Shown here: in pieces, positions 44,626-54,140 of the stretch
Layout of the letters: every line of letters starts with the position of its first letter
Position numbering within the stretch: the first letter of the stretch is position 1
From: Flavobacterium limicola
GTDB taxonomy: Bacteria; Bacteroidota; Bacteroidia; Flavobacteriales; Flavobacteriaceae
NCBI RefSeq assembly: GCF_003634755.1
Contig: NZ_RBXA01000001.1
Location: forward strand, 186,001-250,000
Reading direction: 5' to 3'
DNA length: 64,000 bases
The notes under the pieces: generated by a model
The model's input: only the letters and a program-made list of their open reading frames with translations
What the model was told of the DNA's origin: nothing
Databases searched by the model: none
Made by a program: the position numbers and the translations under genes

Positions 44626-44834
44626 TTTTAGTTTATTGTTTTCTATTGGCATTTTAGCGCCAGAATATTATCTTTATTTAAACTGATTTCAGATTACAAA
44701 GATACTATGAAAAGTTCTTATTATAAAGGATTTGTATCGCATTTATTGATCCGCAAATTGAGACTGATTATTGGCGAATTTTAAAGTTTTTATATAAAAA
44801 ATTTCTTGTGGCAACGATCTGGGACTGCAGTGAA

Positions 44835-45164
44835 TTATTCAAGTCGAACCATTGGTTCCCAGAAATGTTTTTCGAAATCTACAATTTGGTTATCCACCAC
44901 AACAATTCCTTCGTTTTCTAATAGCTGTTGCATCAGATTAGTACCGTCAAAATGCAATTTACCGGTGAGCAAGCCCTTTCTATTCACCACACGATGCGCC
45001 GGAACATCGTCCAGATTATGAGATGCATTCATTGCCCAACCCACCATTCGAGCAGAACGAGCCGTTCCTAAAGCCTTTGCAATAGCCCCATAAGATGTTA
45101 CTTTTCCGTACGGAATTTGTCTGGCTATGGCATATACTCTTTCAAAAAAATTATCATTCGACAT
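44835..45164 (-). CDS. Alkyltransferase-like protein (ATL), MGMT family without the active Cys
   Basis: A 109-residue DNA-binding protein of the O6-alkylguanine-DNA alkyltransferase family. It has the PYGKVTSYGAIAKALG helix-turn-helix and the SARMVGWAMN block. At the active site it reads PAHRVV, where Ala56 replaces the alkyl-accepting Cys of PCHRV. Such ATL proteins bind alkylated bases and hand them to nucleotide excision repair instead of repairing directly. It sits alone between the Mrp and LysE genes on the minus strand. Confidence 0.9.
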   Translation of the reverse strand: MSNDNFFERVYAIARQIPYGKVTSYGAIAKALGTARSARMVGWAMNASHNLDDVPAHRVVNRKGLLTGKLHFDGTNLMQQLLENEGIVVVDNQIVDFEKHFWEPMVRLE

Positions 45165-45214
45165 GGTTTCTAAATCTAATAAAAAGACATTCTATTATCA
45201 CTTTAGTTATAAAT

Positions 45215-45850
45215 CTACTTCAAATAATAACGAATAATATTAATTAAAGTAATCAAGGAAATCAAACCAGTAATGCTGCCTATGATGGTATTCATATTAC
45301 GCATCAAATAATCTGTTTTGTCCTGTATTTTCTGAAAGAAAGTAATATAAAAATAAAAAACAACAAAAGACCCCAATACTACCCCTGTTACAAAAATAAA
45401 AACATGGGTCATATCAAAATAAAATAAATTGTATGAGGCTAATGTGACACTTACAAAAACATAGTAAGGAATAGGGAAAAAGTTAAGAGCCGAAAGCAAC
45501 ATTCCTAAAAAAAAGCGTGTGGTCGTACTCTTTTTTTTAATCTTCTCTTTTTTCTTTTTGGGCTTTTTTGCAATCAGTAAAAAATAGACAGTCAAGACTG
45601 CAAATATCCCAAAGCCAACTTCACGCAATAAAACAATCACATCAGGACGCTGTTTGATGAATTGCGCAAATAATAGAGCAAGTGCTGCCTGAAAGAAGAT
45701 TACAATTACCGCACCTAAAACAAACCAATAAGCACTTTTCTTTCCTTCCTTGATATTCACTTTAGCTGCTGTCATATTGATCAACCCAGGTGGCGTAATC
45801 CCTACAAAAGCAGTAATAAAACCCAATAACAAAGAAGTGATTAAATTCAT
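45215..45850 (-). CDS. LysE/RhtB-family exporter
   Basis: A membrane protein of about 211 residues with six hydrophobic segments. The N-terminal LLLGFITAFVGITPPGLINMTAAKVNIKEGKKSAYWFVLGAV stretch is the conserved opening of LysE-type amino acid exporters (the G-x3-G-x2-PGP motif reads ...ITPPG). A Lys-rich cytoplasmic loop (KKPKKKKEKIKKK) sits in the middle. I start at 45850 (MNLITSLLL); an ATG at 45871 is an alternative. Substrate unknown, probably a small amino acid or analogue. Confidence 0.85.
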   Translation of the reverse strand: MNLITSLLLGFITAFVGITPPGLINMTAAKVNIKEGKKSAYWFVLGAVIVIFFQAALALLFAQFIKQRPDVIVLLREVGFGIFAVLTVYFLLIAKKPKKKKEKIKKKSTTTRFFLGMLLSALNFFPIPYYVFVSVTLASYNLFYFDMTHVFIFVTGVVLGSFVVFYFYITFFQKIQDKTDYLMRNMNTIIGSITGLISLITLINIIRYYLK

Positions 45851-45904
45851 AGGCAAAGTGCAAATATTCAAAAAAAGGAACTTATTCCAGATATAAATGT
45901 AAAT

Positions 45905-46603
45905 TTATTCTTTAATTTTAAATCGAATATACGTAATTGCTTTGTTAACTTCCAAATATTGTTTTTCATAAAATGTCTGAAAAGCAGTCACTTCCTCCGG
46001 ACTACCCTCGTTTACATACACATTATGATTGGCATATAAAACTTCGTGTCCTTCTCCATGCAATAACCCCAGTGTATAGCCGTGCATGAATTCACTATCC
46101 GTTTTTAAGTTCACAACACCATCTTTCTTAAGGATTTTTTTATACAACTTCAAAAACTCCGAATTCGTCATTCTGTGTTTCGTACGTTTGTATTTGATTT
46201 GTGGATCCGGGAAAGTAATCCAGATTTCGTCCACTTCATTTTCAGCAAAAATATGGTTAATCAATTCGATTTGGGTTCTAATAAAGGCCACATTATGCAA
46301 TCCGGTATCTACAGCCGTTTTTGCACCACGCCAGAAACGGGCTCCTTTAATATCAATTCCCACAAAGTTCTTATTGGGATATCTTTCGGCAAGACCCACA
46401 GAATATTCTCCTTTTCCACAGCCTAATTCCAGCACTAATGGATTTTCATTTTTGAAGAAATCCGAATTCCATTTCCCTTTCAACGGAAATAAATCGCCCA
46501 CCACTTCTTCTCTTGTTGGTTGAAAAACATTGTTAAATGTCTCGTTTTCCTTGAATCTCTTTAATTTATTTTTACTTCCCACTTTTTTAGAATATTTCGG
46601 CAA
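45905..46603 (-). CDS. trmB: tRNA (guanine(46)-N7)-methyltransferase
   Basis: A 232-residue SAM-dependent methyltransferase that modifies G46 of tRNAs. The SAM motif is LELGCGKGEYSVGLAERYPNKNFVGID (about residues 60-86). The diagnostic ITFPDPQIKYKRTKHRM block is near 130-146. An N-terminal Lys-rich extension is typical of Bacteroidota members. The gene faces the LDT gene divergently, across 320 bp that contain only a possible gene fragment. Confidence 0.94.
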   Translation of the reverse strand: MPKYSKKVGSKNKLKRFKENETFNNVFQPTREEVVGDLFPLKGKWNSDFFKNENPLVLELGCGKGEYSVGLAERYPNKNFVGIDIKGARFWRGAKTAVDTGLHNVAFIRTQIELINHIFAENEVDEIWITFPDPQIKYKRTKHRMTNSEFLKLYKKILKKDGVVNLKTDSEFMHGYTLGLLHGEGHEVLYANHNVYVNEGSPEEVTAFQTFYEKQYLEVNKAITYIRFKIKE

Positions 46604-46684
46604 AATTAAGGAAATATATAAGACTGGATGACCTACAGAAGAAAAAAAACACGCTAGAACTGTTGATATTAAAAAATTATTTAA

Positions 46685-46795
46685 TTAGCTGCCTTTTCTA
46701 ACAATGATATCTTTAACTGGCGCATTGATTTCACTGAATAAATTAAAAGAATTGTTTACAATTAATGGCTTTTCTAATTTGACATCAATCAGAAA
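46685..46795 (-). pseudogene. Possible gene fragment upstream of trmB
   Basis: In the 320-bp gap between trmB and the first LDT gene, the minus strand holds a 36-codon open segment with protein-like composition (LIDVKLEKPLIVNNS ... PVKDIIVRKGS), ending in TAA. It is preceded in frame by TAG and has no start codon. I cannot name the family. It may be the 3' end of a lost gene or chance. The rest of the gap is AT-rich, with no other feature. Confidence 0.25.
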
Positions 46796-46923
46796 CTAGA
46801 TTACCGTGGTATTGAAAACAAATAGTATTAATATTAGTTAATATTACTGAAATAGAGTTAATTAAAGTTATATTTTTATCCATACTATCTATTTTTTTTA
46901 CCTTTATAGAAAATAATTTAGCC

Positions 46924-48534
46924 ATGAAAAACTTCGTTTTATCGGTTGCTGTTATTTTATTTGGTTTTTCATTTGCCAATGTTTCCAGCATTAGAAATAA
47001 AAACCTGATGGCTGACAAAACTTTTCCTACCCAAGAATTAAAAGAATCAATATTTGATAAATCAAAAATAGCCATTGACAGCACGATTGTTTACCGTTTT
47101 TTTAAGAAATATAATAATTTAAAAAAATACAAATCAGATGTTATTGCTTTATACAAAAAACGAAATTACAATGCTATTTGGCATGACCACGAAGGACTTA
47201 TCGAGTTTGCCAATTTGCTATATTCTAAAGTAAATCTATTGGAGGAAGAAGGCTTAAAATCACGTCTAGCCTACAAAGACAAGATTGACGGGATTTTTAG
47301 CGACGCATCCGTCAATGATTTGTCCCAAACCGACACAGAACTGCTTTTGTCCTCCATGTACGTGTTTTATGCTAAAAAAGTATATGACGGAATTGATGCT
47401 GAAAAAGTCAAAGAAATGGGATGGTTTTTACCTCGAAAAAATCTGTCGTACGAGAATCTATTGGATTCTTTATTAGTTGATCCTGAATTATTACGTAAAA
47501 ATGAACAACGGCTCTTTGGACAATATTACAAACTGCGCGATGTTTTAAAAAAATACCGACAAATACAAAAAAACGGAGACTGGAATCCCATAGCAATCGA
47601 TTCTTTGGACAAAACATACAAACCAAGTGATAGCGCAACAACCATTGGACAAATCAGGCAGCGTCTTGCCATTACCGGAGATCTAAAAGCCGATTCAAAA
47701 AGCAATGTCTACGATGCCGAATTGATGGCTGGAATAGTGAATTACAAAAAACGAAATGGCTTCAATATAGATTATCTGATTGCCTCTAAGCATATTCAAC
47801 GCATGAATATTCCCATCGAAAAACACATTAAAACCATAATAGCCAACATGGAACGCTGTAGATGGATTGACCCAGCATTAACAAAAACGGACGAATACAT
47901 TATTATAAACATCCCTTCGTATCGGTTTTTCTTTAAAAAAAATGGTAAAAACGAATTGGAATCCAAAGTTTTTGTAGGCAAAAATATGACCGAAACTATT
48001 GTTCTTAGTAGCAGTATTAGCAAAATAGTATTCAGTCCGTATTGGAACATCCCGAAAAGCATCATTGAAAACGAAATAAAAGATGCGATGGCTCTGGATG
48101 AAAACTATCTGGCCAAACATAATATCGAATGGAACAAAGGGAATGCAAGGCAAAAACCGGGACCTAAAAACTCCTTGGGACTGATTAAATTTGTGTTTCC
48201 AAATTCAGAAGACATCTATTTACACGATACACCATCTAAAGATTTATTTCAATACGAGTACCGAGCATATAGCCACGGCTGCATCAATTTAGAGAAAGCA
48301 AAAGAATTGGCACTGTTGATTTTAAAAGACGACCTCGATTGGCCTGTCGAACGCATCAATGAAGCAATGAAAGGAGAAAAGGAAACAGTGTGCATCCTGA
48401 AAAAGAAAATTCCAATCCACATTGGATATTTTACCGCTTGGGTTAATGATTCCGGAGAAATAAGTTTTTATAACGATATCTATTTAAGAGACGACCGCCT
48501 AGCCGAATTGCTATTCGCCGATGACATTAAATAA
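46924..48534 (+). CDS. L,D-transpeptidase (YcbB/LdtD-like), paralogue 1
   Basis: A 536-residue periplasmic enzyme that makes 3-3 crosslinks in peptidoglycan or attaches proteins to it. It has an N-terminal signal segment, then a peptidoglycan-binding-like middle (about 205-260). The YkuD catalytic domain carries HDTPSKDLF...YSHGCINLEKA with active Cys453. The size and long N-terminal region match the YcbB type. A close paralogue lies at 52015. TrmB is divergent upstream, and the NTF2 gene faces it downstream. Confidence 0.9.
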   Translation: MKNFVLSVAVILFGFSFANVSSIRNKNLMADKTFPTQELKESIFDKSKIAIDSTIVYRFFKKYNNLKKYKSDVIALYKKRNYNAIWHDHEGLIEFANLLYSKVNLLEEEGLKSRLAYKDKIDGIFSDASVNDLSQTDTELLLSSMYVFYAKKVYDGIDAEKVKEMGWFLPRKNLSYENLLDSLLVDPELLRKNEQRLFGQYYKLRDVLKKYRQIQKNGDWNPIAIDSLDKTYKPSDSATTIGQIRQRLAITGDLKADSKSNVYDAELMAGIVNYKKRNGFNIDYLIASKHIQRMNIPIEKHIKTIIANMERCRWIDPALTKTDEYIIINIPSYRFFFKKNGKNELESKVFVGKNMTETIVLSSSISKIVFSPYWNIPKSIIENEIKDAMALDENYLAKHNIEWNKGNARQKPGPKNSLGLIKFVFPNSEDIYLHDTPSKDLFQYEYRAYSHGCINLEKAKELALLILKDDLDWPVERINEAMKGEKETVCILKKKIPIHIGYFTAWVNDSGEISFYNDIYLRDDRLAELLFADDIK

Positions 48535-48536
48535 AA

Positions 48537-49046
48537 CTATTGTTTGGACTGTAACGTTTTTATCATCGCATCTTCCAGAGAAGTCTTAACTTTTATGACT
48601 TCATTCGAATTTTCATTTGGAATCGTCATCGACAAAACGTACTGTTTTATTTTCCACTCGTTCCCTATTTTTACCAAAACACCTGAACCACGACAAATTT
48701 TCATTTGGGTATTCAACAACTCGTCAAACCAAGCCGTTTTACCTGTTGCATCAAAATAAACATGACGTTCCAGAGCCGTAAAATTCCACGCTTTCCCTTT
48801 GTCAAAATGCGGTTTTGCATACGCTTGAAAAGCTTTTTTATTCCAATTCTCAGTCGCATCAGTACCAATGAAAACAGCATCATCAGCCATTAACGCGAAA
48901 TAATCCTCATAATTGGCATTTGCTGCAGCTTTGTGCCAAGAATCTAATGTGAGATTGATATTTGCTTTTGAAATTGTTTGGTTCTCCATCATGCTTTTGC
49001 AACCTGATAAAGTGAGAACGATAAGAATTGCTAGTAGTTTTTTCAT
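48537..49046 (-). CDS. NTF2-like (SnoaL/DUF4440-type) lipoprotein
   Basis: A protein of about 169 residues. From the ATG at 49046 it starts MKKLLAILIVLTLSGCKS, a lipoprotein signal with Cys16. The mature part has the NTF2-like pattern: a WHKAAANANYEDYFALMADDAVFIGTD helix-sheet start, a WNKKAFQAYAKPHF helix and a final GNEWKIKQYVLS strand pair. Its function is unknown; relatives bind small hydrophobic molecules or detoxify. An upstream ATG at 49067 would overlap the AsmA stop. It is 2 bp from the LDT stop, convergent. Confidence 0.82.
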   Translation of the reverse strand: MKKLLAILIVLTLSGCKSMMENQTISKANINLTLDSWHKAAANANYEDYFALMADDAVFIGTDATENWNKKAFQAYAKPHFDKGKAWNFTALERHVYFDATGKTAWFDELLNTQMKICRGSGVLVKIGNEWKIKQYVLSMTIPNENSNEVIKVKTSLEDAMIKTLQSKQ

Positions 49047-49059
49047 GTGATTTAGGTAT

Positions 49060-51516
49060 TTATTCATGGTTTTTATTCCATCTGATTTTTATTTTTCCAT
49101 CAACGTCAACCGCCAGTAGATGCAATACAATTCCTTTGGTTCTATTTTCAGCTCTCTCCTTTTTATCCGTGATACCCTCATCCTTTTTTGGATTTCTAAG
49201 CGGAATAGTCATCGCTAGATTTGTCCCTCTATTAAACGAATAAACGCCGTTTACATCTAAGTTTAAAACGCTGGAACTTACTTTCAAATCATTTACATGT
49301 ACTAAATCGCCATTAATTTTAAAATTTCCTGACAAATCCCTAAACACTATATTTTTGACGTTCCTAAAAGGAAAAGCGAATTTCGCAATATTTGTGATGG
49401 GTTCAAAATCAATTAAAGCCCCTTGGATTACATCAAATTTTGCAGCTCCGGAAAGCGAGTTTGTTTTTAATTGCCCGCCGGAAAGCAGCGTTCCTTTCAA
49501 TGATGCCGAGGCAGACAGAAATCCTTTTATATTTTTAGGTTTAAAGGATTCAATCCCAAAATTATTCAACGAAGTCAGGAATCGGGCAATATCCACCCGA
49601 TTGATTTTTGCATTGGAATCCAGAAGGAAGTTCTCGCCATTTGGAGCCAATTGTCCGTCAAAAGAAATCGTTCCACCAGAACTTTGAACCAATCCATTTT
49701 TTACAATTAATTTATTGTTCTGCAATAAAATCGTGGCTTTCGCATTAGTCGCCTCGAGTTTACTATACACCATTTTATCCGCTTTAACATGTAACGCCAT
49801 TTGGCTTTTTTCAATCACGGAATACAATTCATCTGAAAAATCATCTTTTTTATTCTTGGTCTTTGGAGCTTTTTTTCCAGTACTTGTGAAAATACCCACA
49901 AACTGTTTCACATCTAGAAAAGGCGCATAAATATCCCAATTAACAAGCATTTTTTCAGGATTTTCATAATACAACGTCAGGAAATTATCAATTTTACCTT
50001 CCATAAAAACCGAGTTGCGACGGTCTTTAAAATTAATTTTCTTAATCAATAAAGCTTGTTCTGTAAAATCAAGCTGAATGTCTGTTTTTACGAAAGTCAA
50101 ATTCCGCGGACCATAATTTACCGTTGCATTTTTAACGGCTACACTTCCCGTGAACAACGGTTTTTGTATTTTTAAATCTCTAATGTCAAATTTGAAATCC
50201 AAATTCACTTTGGCCTGACCATCAGAAAAATGCATTAAATCCTCATTGACTATCTCATTCAATCTGGAAACTGGAAAATCCGATTTAAAAGTTCCTGCCG
50301 CTGTGGTTTTCTCAAAATTAGAAATGATTCCGATTGGAATTGTAAACGGAATGGTTTTATATTTTCCCGAAAAATCCGTCAAAGTAATCGTCGAATTACT
50401 GTCGTTACAGCCCGCTCCTTTTTTATATTGATTGGTGAATGTGGCACCAAAACTACAATCAGTGATGATTCCGTCCGGTATCGTGAGTTCATTATTTTTT
50501 ATTTTCGTAGTCACCACAATCTCCGGATCTCCTGCAGCATTCATGTCGCCCACAATTGTACAGCCCACATTTATCGACTTTTTCAAATCAAATTGATTGA
50601 TTCGGTTGCTGATATTAGCACTCAATAATTCAGAAGCGTCTTTCCACAAAATGTTAGTTTTAATCGCAATATCAAAAGGAGACTTGTTTTTATCCAAACT
50701 GAAATGCGCGTTAATGTCGAAAAGTTCTTCTCCTATTTCAAGATTTTCGGTTGCTACACTAATTTGATTTTTTTGTTCCGAAAAGTCAACAGCCAAAACA
50801 CCTTCAACGATTTTATCTTGGATAAAACTACCTCTTTTGGTATTGAAAGCCATGTTTTTAGCAAGCGTTTTCACATACAAATTAGTATGCCAATTGTCCC
50901 CATTAAAATCTATTTTACTTCGCAAAGCCAAAACATTAAAATCAAACAACTTATTACCCATTTGATTTTCTGAGATGAAATGCACTTGGTCTAAAACAAT
51001 TTCATTAATGGTGGAAGTAGTCGAACTTTCTGATTTTTTGCCTTTTGGCTTTGGTCTAAAAATAGCGGTATTAACGATTCCGTTCTTTCCTTTAAACAAA
51101 TGCAAAGTCGCTTTTTTAATTTCAATTTTATCAATATTAATTTCATTTGAAAGCAAATCCCAAAGATCAATCCGAATCTCAATTTGTTCTGCTTTAAGCA
51201 GCGTACGCTTGTGAACAGCCCACAAACTATCTTTCAATTCCACTTGACTTAACGCCAAAGTCATATTAGGAAAACCCTTTAAGAACTTATATCTAATATC
51301 GCCAATATCTATTTTTCCAGTAATATTTTCATTTATTTTAGCATTAATCTGGGTAATAATTTCCGTTTTATTATTGTTGAAATAAAGCGCCAAAAGCGCA
51401 GAAGAAAGCATAAAAAACGCAATTACTCCCAAAAAGAAAAAACCAATTCTCTTGATTATTTTTCTAAAACTCGCTGTTTTAAAATTTGTTTTTGCGTTCT
51501 GCCAAAATTGATTCAT
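49060..51516 (-). CDS. AsmA-family envelope protein
   Basis: An 818-residue protein anchored by one N-terminal membrane helix (about residues 22-48, FFFLGVIAFFMLSSALLALYF). The rest is a long beta-rich periplasmic body with repeated strand pairs. The C-terminal AsmA_2-like block includes NSLSGAAKFDVIQGALIDFEPI and a final NGVYSFNRGTNLAMTIPL. AsmA proteins are thought to bridge the membranes and move lipids. It is closely followed by the NTF2-like lipoprotein gene, giving a possible two-gene unit. Confidence 0.85.
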   Translation of the reverse strand: MNQFWQNAKTNFKTASFRKIIKRIGFFFLGVIAFFMLSSALLALYFNNNKTEIITQINAKINENITGKIDIGDIRYKFLKGFPNMTLALSQVELKDSLWAVHKRTLLKAEQIEIRIDLWDLLSNEINIDKIEIKKATLHLFKGKNGIVNTAIFRPKPKGKKSESSTTSTINEIVLDQVHFISENQMGNKLFDFNVLALRSKIDFNGDNWHTNLYVKTLAKNMAFNTKRGSFIQDKIVEGVLAVDFSEQKNQISVATENLEIGEELFDINAHFSLDKNKSPFDIAIKTNILWKDASELLSANISNRINQFDLKKSINVGCTIVGDMNAAGDPEIVVTTKIKNNELTIPDGIITDCSFGATFTNQYKKGAGCNDSNSTITLTDFSGKYKTIPFTIPIGIISNFEKTTAAGTFKSDFPVSRLNEIVNEDLMHFSDGQAKVNLDFKFDIRDLKIQKPLFTGSVAVKNATVNYGPRNLTFVKTDIQLDFTEQALLIKKINFKDRRNSVFMEGKIDNFLTLYYENPEKMLVNWDIYAPFLDVKQFVGIFTSTGKKAPKTKNKKDDFSDELYSVIEKSQMALHVKADKMVYSKLEATNAKATILLQNNKLIVKNGLVQSSGGTISFDGQLAPNGENFLLDSNAKINRVDIARFLTSLNNFGIESFKPKNIKGFLSASASLKGTLLSGGQLKTNSLSGAAKFDVIQGALIDFEPITNIAKFAFPFRNVKNIVFRDLSGNFKINGDLVHVNDLKVSSSVLNLDVNGVYSFNRGTNLAMTIPLRNPKKDEGITDKKERAENRTKGIVLHLLAVDVDGKIKIRWNKNHE

Positions 51517-52014
51517 CTGAATTCCTTTACTGGTTTTAAATTAAAGATAGCAAAATAACTAGTTTCCCTACCGATTTGAATCTACAAAATGTGATTCGGT
51601 TTTTTAAACATTCTTTTGAGTAGAGTAATTTTTGAGGTATAAAACTTCAGAAAAAATTTGCAATAATTACACACTCAAAAAAAAGATACTAAACTCTAAA
51701 TTAATGTCTTACTCTATCCAAATAAAAGATAAAAACAGCAAAATAACTACATTAAATAGGACTATTGTTTTCATAATTTTTGGATTTTTAAAATTAATTT
51801 GATGAGGAAAGATTAATGAGCGTTGTAATAAAAAATACACAACTGCCTTAATAATAATTACTTAGAATTAATGTTTCTTCAAAAAACGCTTTCAGATTAA
51901 CGATAAATTTTCAATTGTCAAAAACGTCACCGACTTAACGCTAGTAGTACGGCACTAGTTTTGCATTATTTTTGCACCGCTTAAGATGAATTCTCAAGAA
52001 TAAAATGTCAAACT
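51517..52014. promoter_or_regulatory. Divergent intergenic region with likely promoter for LDT paralogue 2
   Basis: About 500 bp of AT-rich DNA between the AsmA gene (minus) and the second LDT (plus), with no gene seen. TATTTTTG at 51967-51974 fits the TAnnTTTG -7 box, 40 bp before the LDT start; the -33 element is not clear. The AsmA promoter should lie in the left part. Confidence 0.45.
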
Positions 52015-53598
52015 ATGAAAAAATTATTTTCACCAATACTAATTATTGTTTTTACAATACTATTTACAGCCGTTTCCTGTAAAAAGAAAGCAAATCTGTC
52101 AGAAAATCAGAGCAGTTCAAAAAATATAGAAAATGCCACTTTCGACAGTACGCAGGTAGCTACTTTTTTCGAAAAACATCCCAAATTAAAGATGTATCAG
52201 GCAGATGTTGAAAAACTATATCGCAAACATCAATTTCATTATATCTGGTATGATAAAGACGGTCTTAACGAATTTGCCGGAGTATTATACACAAAAATCA
52301 ACAATTTCGCTCAGGAAGGAATTCAAACCGTTATTCCTTACAGCGATCAAATTGATGACATTTATGATGACACTAGTGACATTCAAAAAGCAGATCTTGA
52401 TATCGAACTTTTAAGTTCAGCGTTGTATTTTTTCTATGCTGATAAAGTGTATGACGGTATCAGCACTCAAAAAACTAAGGATTTGGAATGGTTTTTACCT
52501 CGAAAGAAACAATCTTATGTTAGTTATTTAGATTCGCTTCTTATAGATCCTTCGTTAATAAACAAGGAAGAAAAAGGCGTTTTGAAACAATATTACTTGC
52601 TGAAAGACGCTTTGCAAGAATACCGTGTCATGCAGAAAAAGGGCGGTTGGAAAACCATTGCTTTGGACCCAAAGGTTAAATCGTATAAACCGGGCGACAG
52701 TGCTGCTATAATTGCGCAAATCAGAACACGATTATTGGTTACTGGTGACATTTCAAGAGATTCTAAAAGTGCTGTTTATGACTCAGAATTAGAAACATCC
52801 ATTTTGAAATTCAAAAAACGAAGTGGTAATACTATCGACAAAACCATTCTGCCGGAACACATTAAATACATGAATATACCTGTAGCTGAACGTATCAAAA
52901 CCCTTATGGTCAATATGGAACGCTGCCGTTGGATTTCGAATGATGTTACTAAATCAAAAGAACTTATTGTCGTGAATATTCCTGCTTATGAATTAACGTT
53001 TTTCAGAAATGGAGAACCTGAATTAATATCTAAAGTTGTAGTAGGGAAAGTTTTGCACAAAACAGTGATTTTTAGCGCCCCAATGAAACATATCGTATTC
53101 AGACCGTATTGGAATGTTCCAAAAAGTATTTTAAATAATGAAATACTGCCCGCCATTGAAAAGAACCCTAATTACCTGGAAGAACATGACATGGAATGGA
53201 AAGACAGTTATGTCAGACAAAGACCCGGACCTGAAAACTCATTAGGACTGGTGAAGTTTTTGTTTCCAAATTCAAATGCTATTTATTTGCATGATACTCC
53301 ATCCAAAAGTTTATTTGGCAAGGAAGACCGCGCTTTCAGCCATGGTTGTATACGTGTGGCTAGACCAAAAGATCTTGCCAACGCTATCATGAAAAATGAT
53401 AAAAAATGGAGTCCTGAAAGAATAGAAACCACGATGAACGGCGGCGAGGAATACTGGTACACGTTAAAGAATAAAATTCCCGTTTACATTGGTTATTTTA
53501 CTGCTTGGGTAAGTGACGATGGTGTTGTACATTTTTATGAAGATGTATACAAAAGAGATGGAACTCTGGCTTCCTTACTATTTCAAAATCAAGCTTAG
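52015..53598 (+). CDS. L,D-transpeptidase (YcbB/LdtD-like), paralogue 2, lipoprotein
   Basis: A 527-residue close paralogue of the enzyme at 46924. It has the same layout and the catalytic HDTPSKSLFG...FSHGCIRVARP with Cys445. Unlike the first copy, its signal ends FTAVSCKKK with Cys22, so it is probably lipid-anchored to the membrane. Shared blocks such as VEWFLPRKK and MERCRWIS run through both. The two copies bracket the AsmA and NTF2 genes, suggesting a local duplication. It ends at a bidirectional terminator. Confidence 0.9.
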   Translation: MKKLFSPILIIVFTILFTAVSCKKKANLSENQSSSKNIENATFDSTQVATFFEKHPKLKMYQADVEKLYRKHQFHYIWYDKDGLNEFAGVLYTKINNFAQEGIQTVIPYSDQIDDIYDDTSDIQKADLDIELLSSALYFFYADKVYDGISTQKTKDLEWFLPRKKQSYVSYLDSLLIDPSLINKEEKGVLKQYYLLKDALQEYRVMQKKGGWKTIALDPKVKSYKPGDSAAIIAQIRTRLLVTGDISRDSKSAVYDSELETSILKFKKRSGNTIDKTILPEHIKYMNIPVAERIKTLMVNMERCRWISNDVTKSKELIVVNIPAYELTFFRNGEPELISKVVVGKVLHKTVIFSAPMKHIVFRPYWNVPKSILNNEILPAIEKNPNYLEEHDMEWKDSYVRQRPGPENSLGLVKFLFPNSNAIYLHDTPSKSLFGKEDRAFSHGCIRVARPKDLANAIMKNDKKWSPERIETTMNGGEEYWYTLKNKIPVYIGYFTAWVSDDGVVHFYEDVYKRDGTLASLLFQNQA

Positions 53599-53625
53599 AG
53601 CGATTCAAAAGAATAAGAAGCAAAA

Positions 53626-53668
53626 AAAAAATGACACTGTCTTTATTCGACATTGTCATTTTTTTTTG
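53626..53668. terminator. Bidirectional terminator between LDT paralogue 2 and HPF
   Basis: AATGACACTGTC and GACATTGTCATT pair over 12 bp with one mismatch around TTTATTC, flanked by A and T runs. It serves both convergent genes. Confidence 0.85.
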
Positions 53669-53690
53669 GTATTTCCCAAAAGGCAACTAT

Positions 53691-54005
53691 TTAATAGGTT
53701 TTCTTTTTTTCGAAAGTTGTTTCCAACACTTTTTTGATTTTGTCTAAGGCTCCGTGAAAGGCTTTTTCGGTAGTATCCGCATGATTGGTAACCGCTACAG
53801 GCTGCATGTTATTTGGTCTTGCTTCGATCAGGCATCGTTTGTCGTTTACGCCACCTTTATCGCTGTTTTCGTCACCAAGGTGTACTTCTAAACGGGTTAT
53901 TTTATCTTCAAAACGTGCTAAAGTCGTTGCTATTTCATCCGCAATATACGCTTTCAAACGTGCGTGTCCTTCTACATTGTTGTCTGTGTTGATTTGTACT
54001 GTCAT
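53691..54005 (-). CDS. Ribosome hibernation factor HPF/RaiA-type
   Basis: A 104-residue short HPF/RaiA-family protein that binds the ribosome in slow growth. It has the family's start (MTVQINTDNNVEG), a helix with EIATTLARFEDKITRLEVHL and the KRCLIEARPNNMQPVAVTNHADTTEKAFHGALDKIKKVLE second half. The length fits the short form, which lacks the C-terminal dimerisation domain. The gene is monocistronic between the terminator and the vsr gene. Confidence 0.87.
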   Translation of the reverse strand: MTVQINTDNNVEGHARLKAYIADEIATTLARFEDKITRLEVHLGDENSDKGGVNDKRCLIEARPNNMQPVAVTNHADTTEKAFHGALDKIKKVLETTFEKKKTY

Positions 54006-54140
54006 GTTTTTATATATTTAATGTTCTCTTTCAAATTTACAGATTGAAACACAAAAAACCGAACCAATTAATAAAACATTGGGAAAATAAAAGAGAGAAA
54101 TTATTGTGTTGAGGAAGGGAATTAAATTCTGGTTTCAAGT

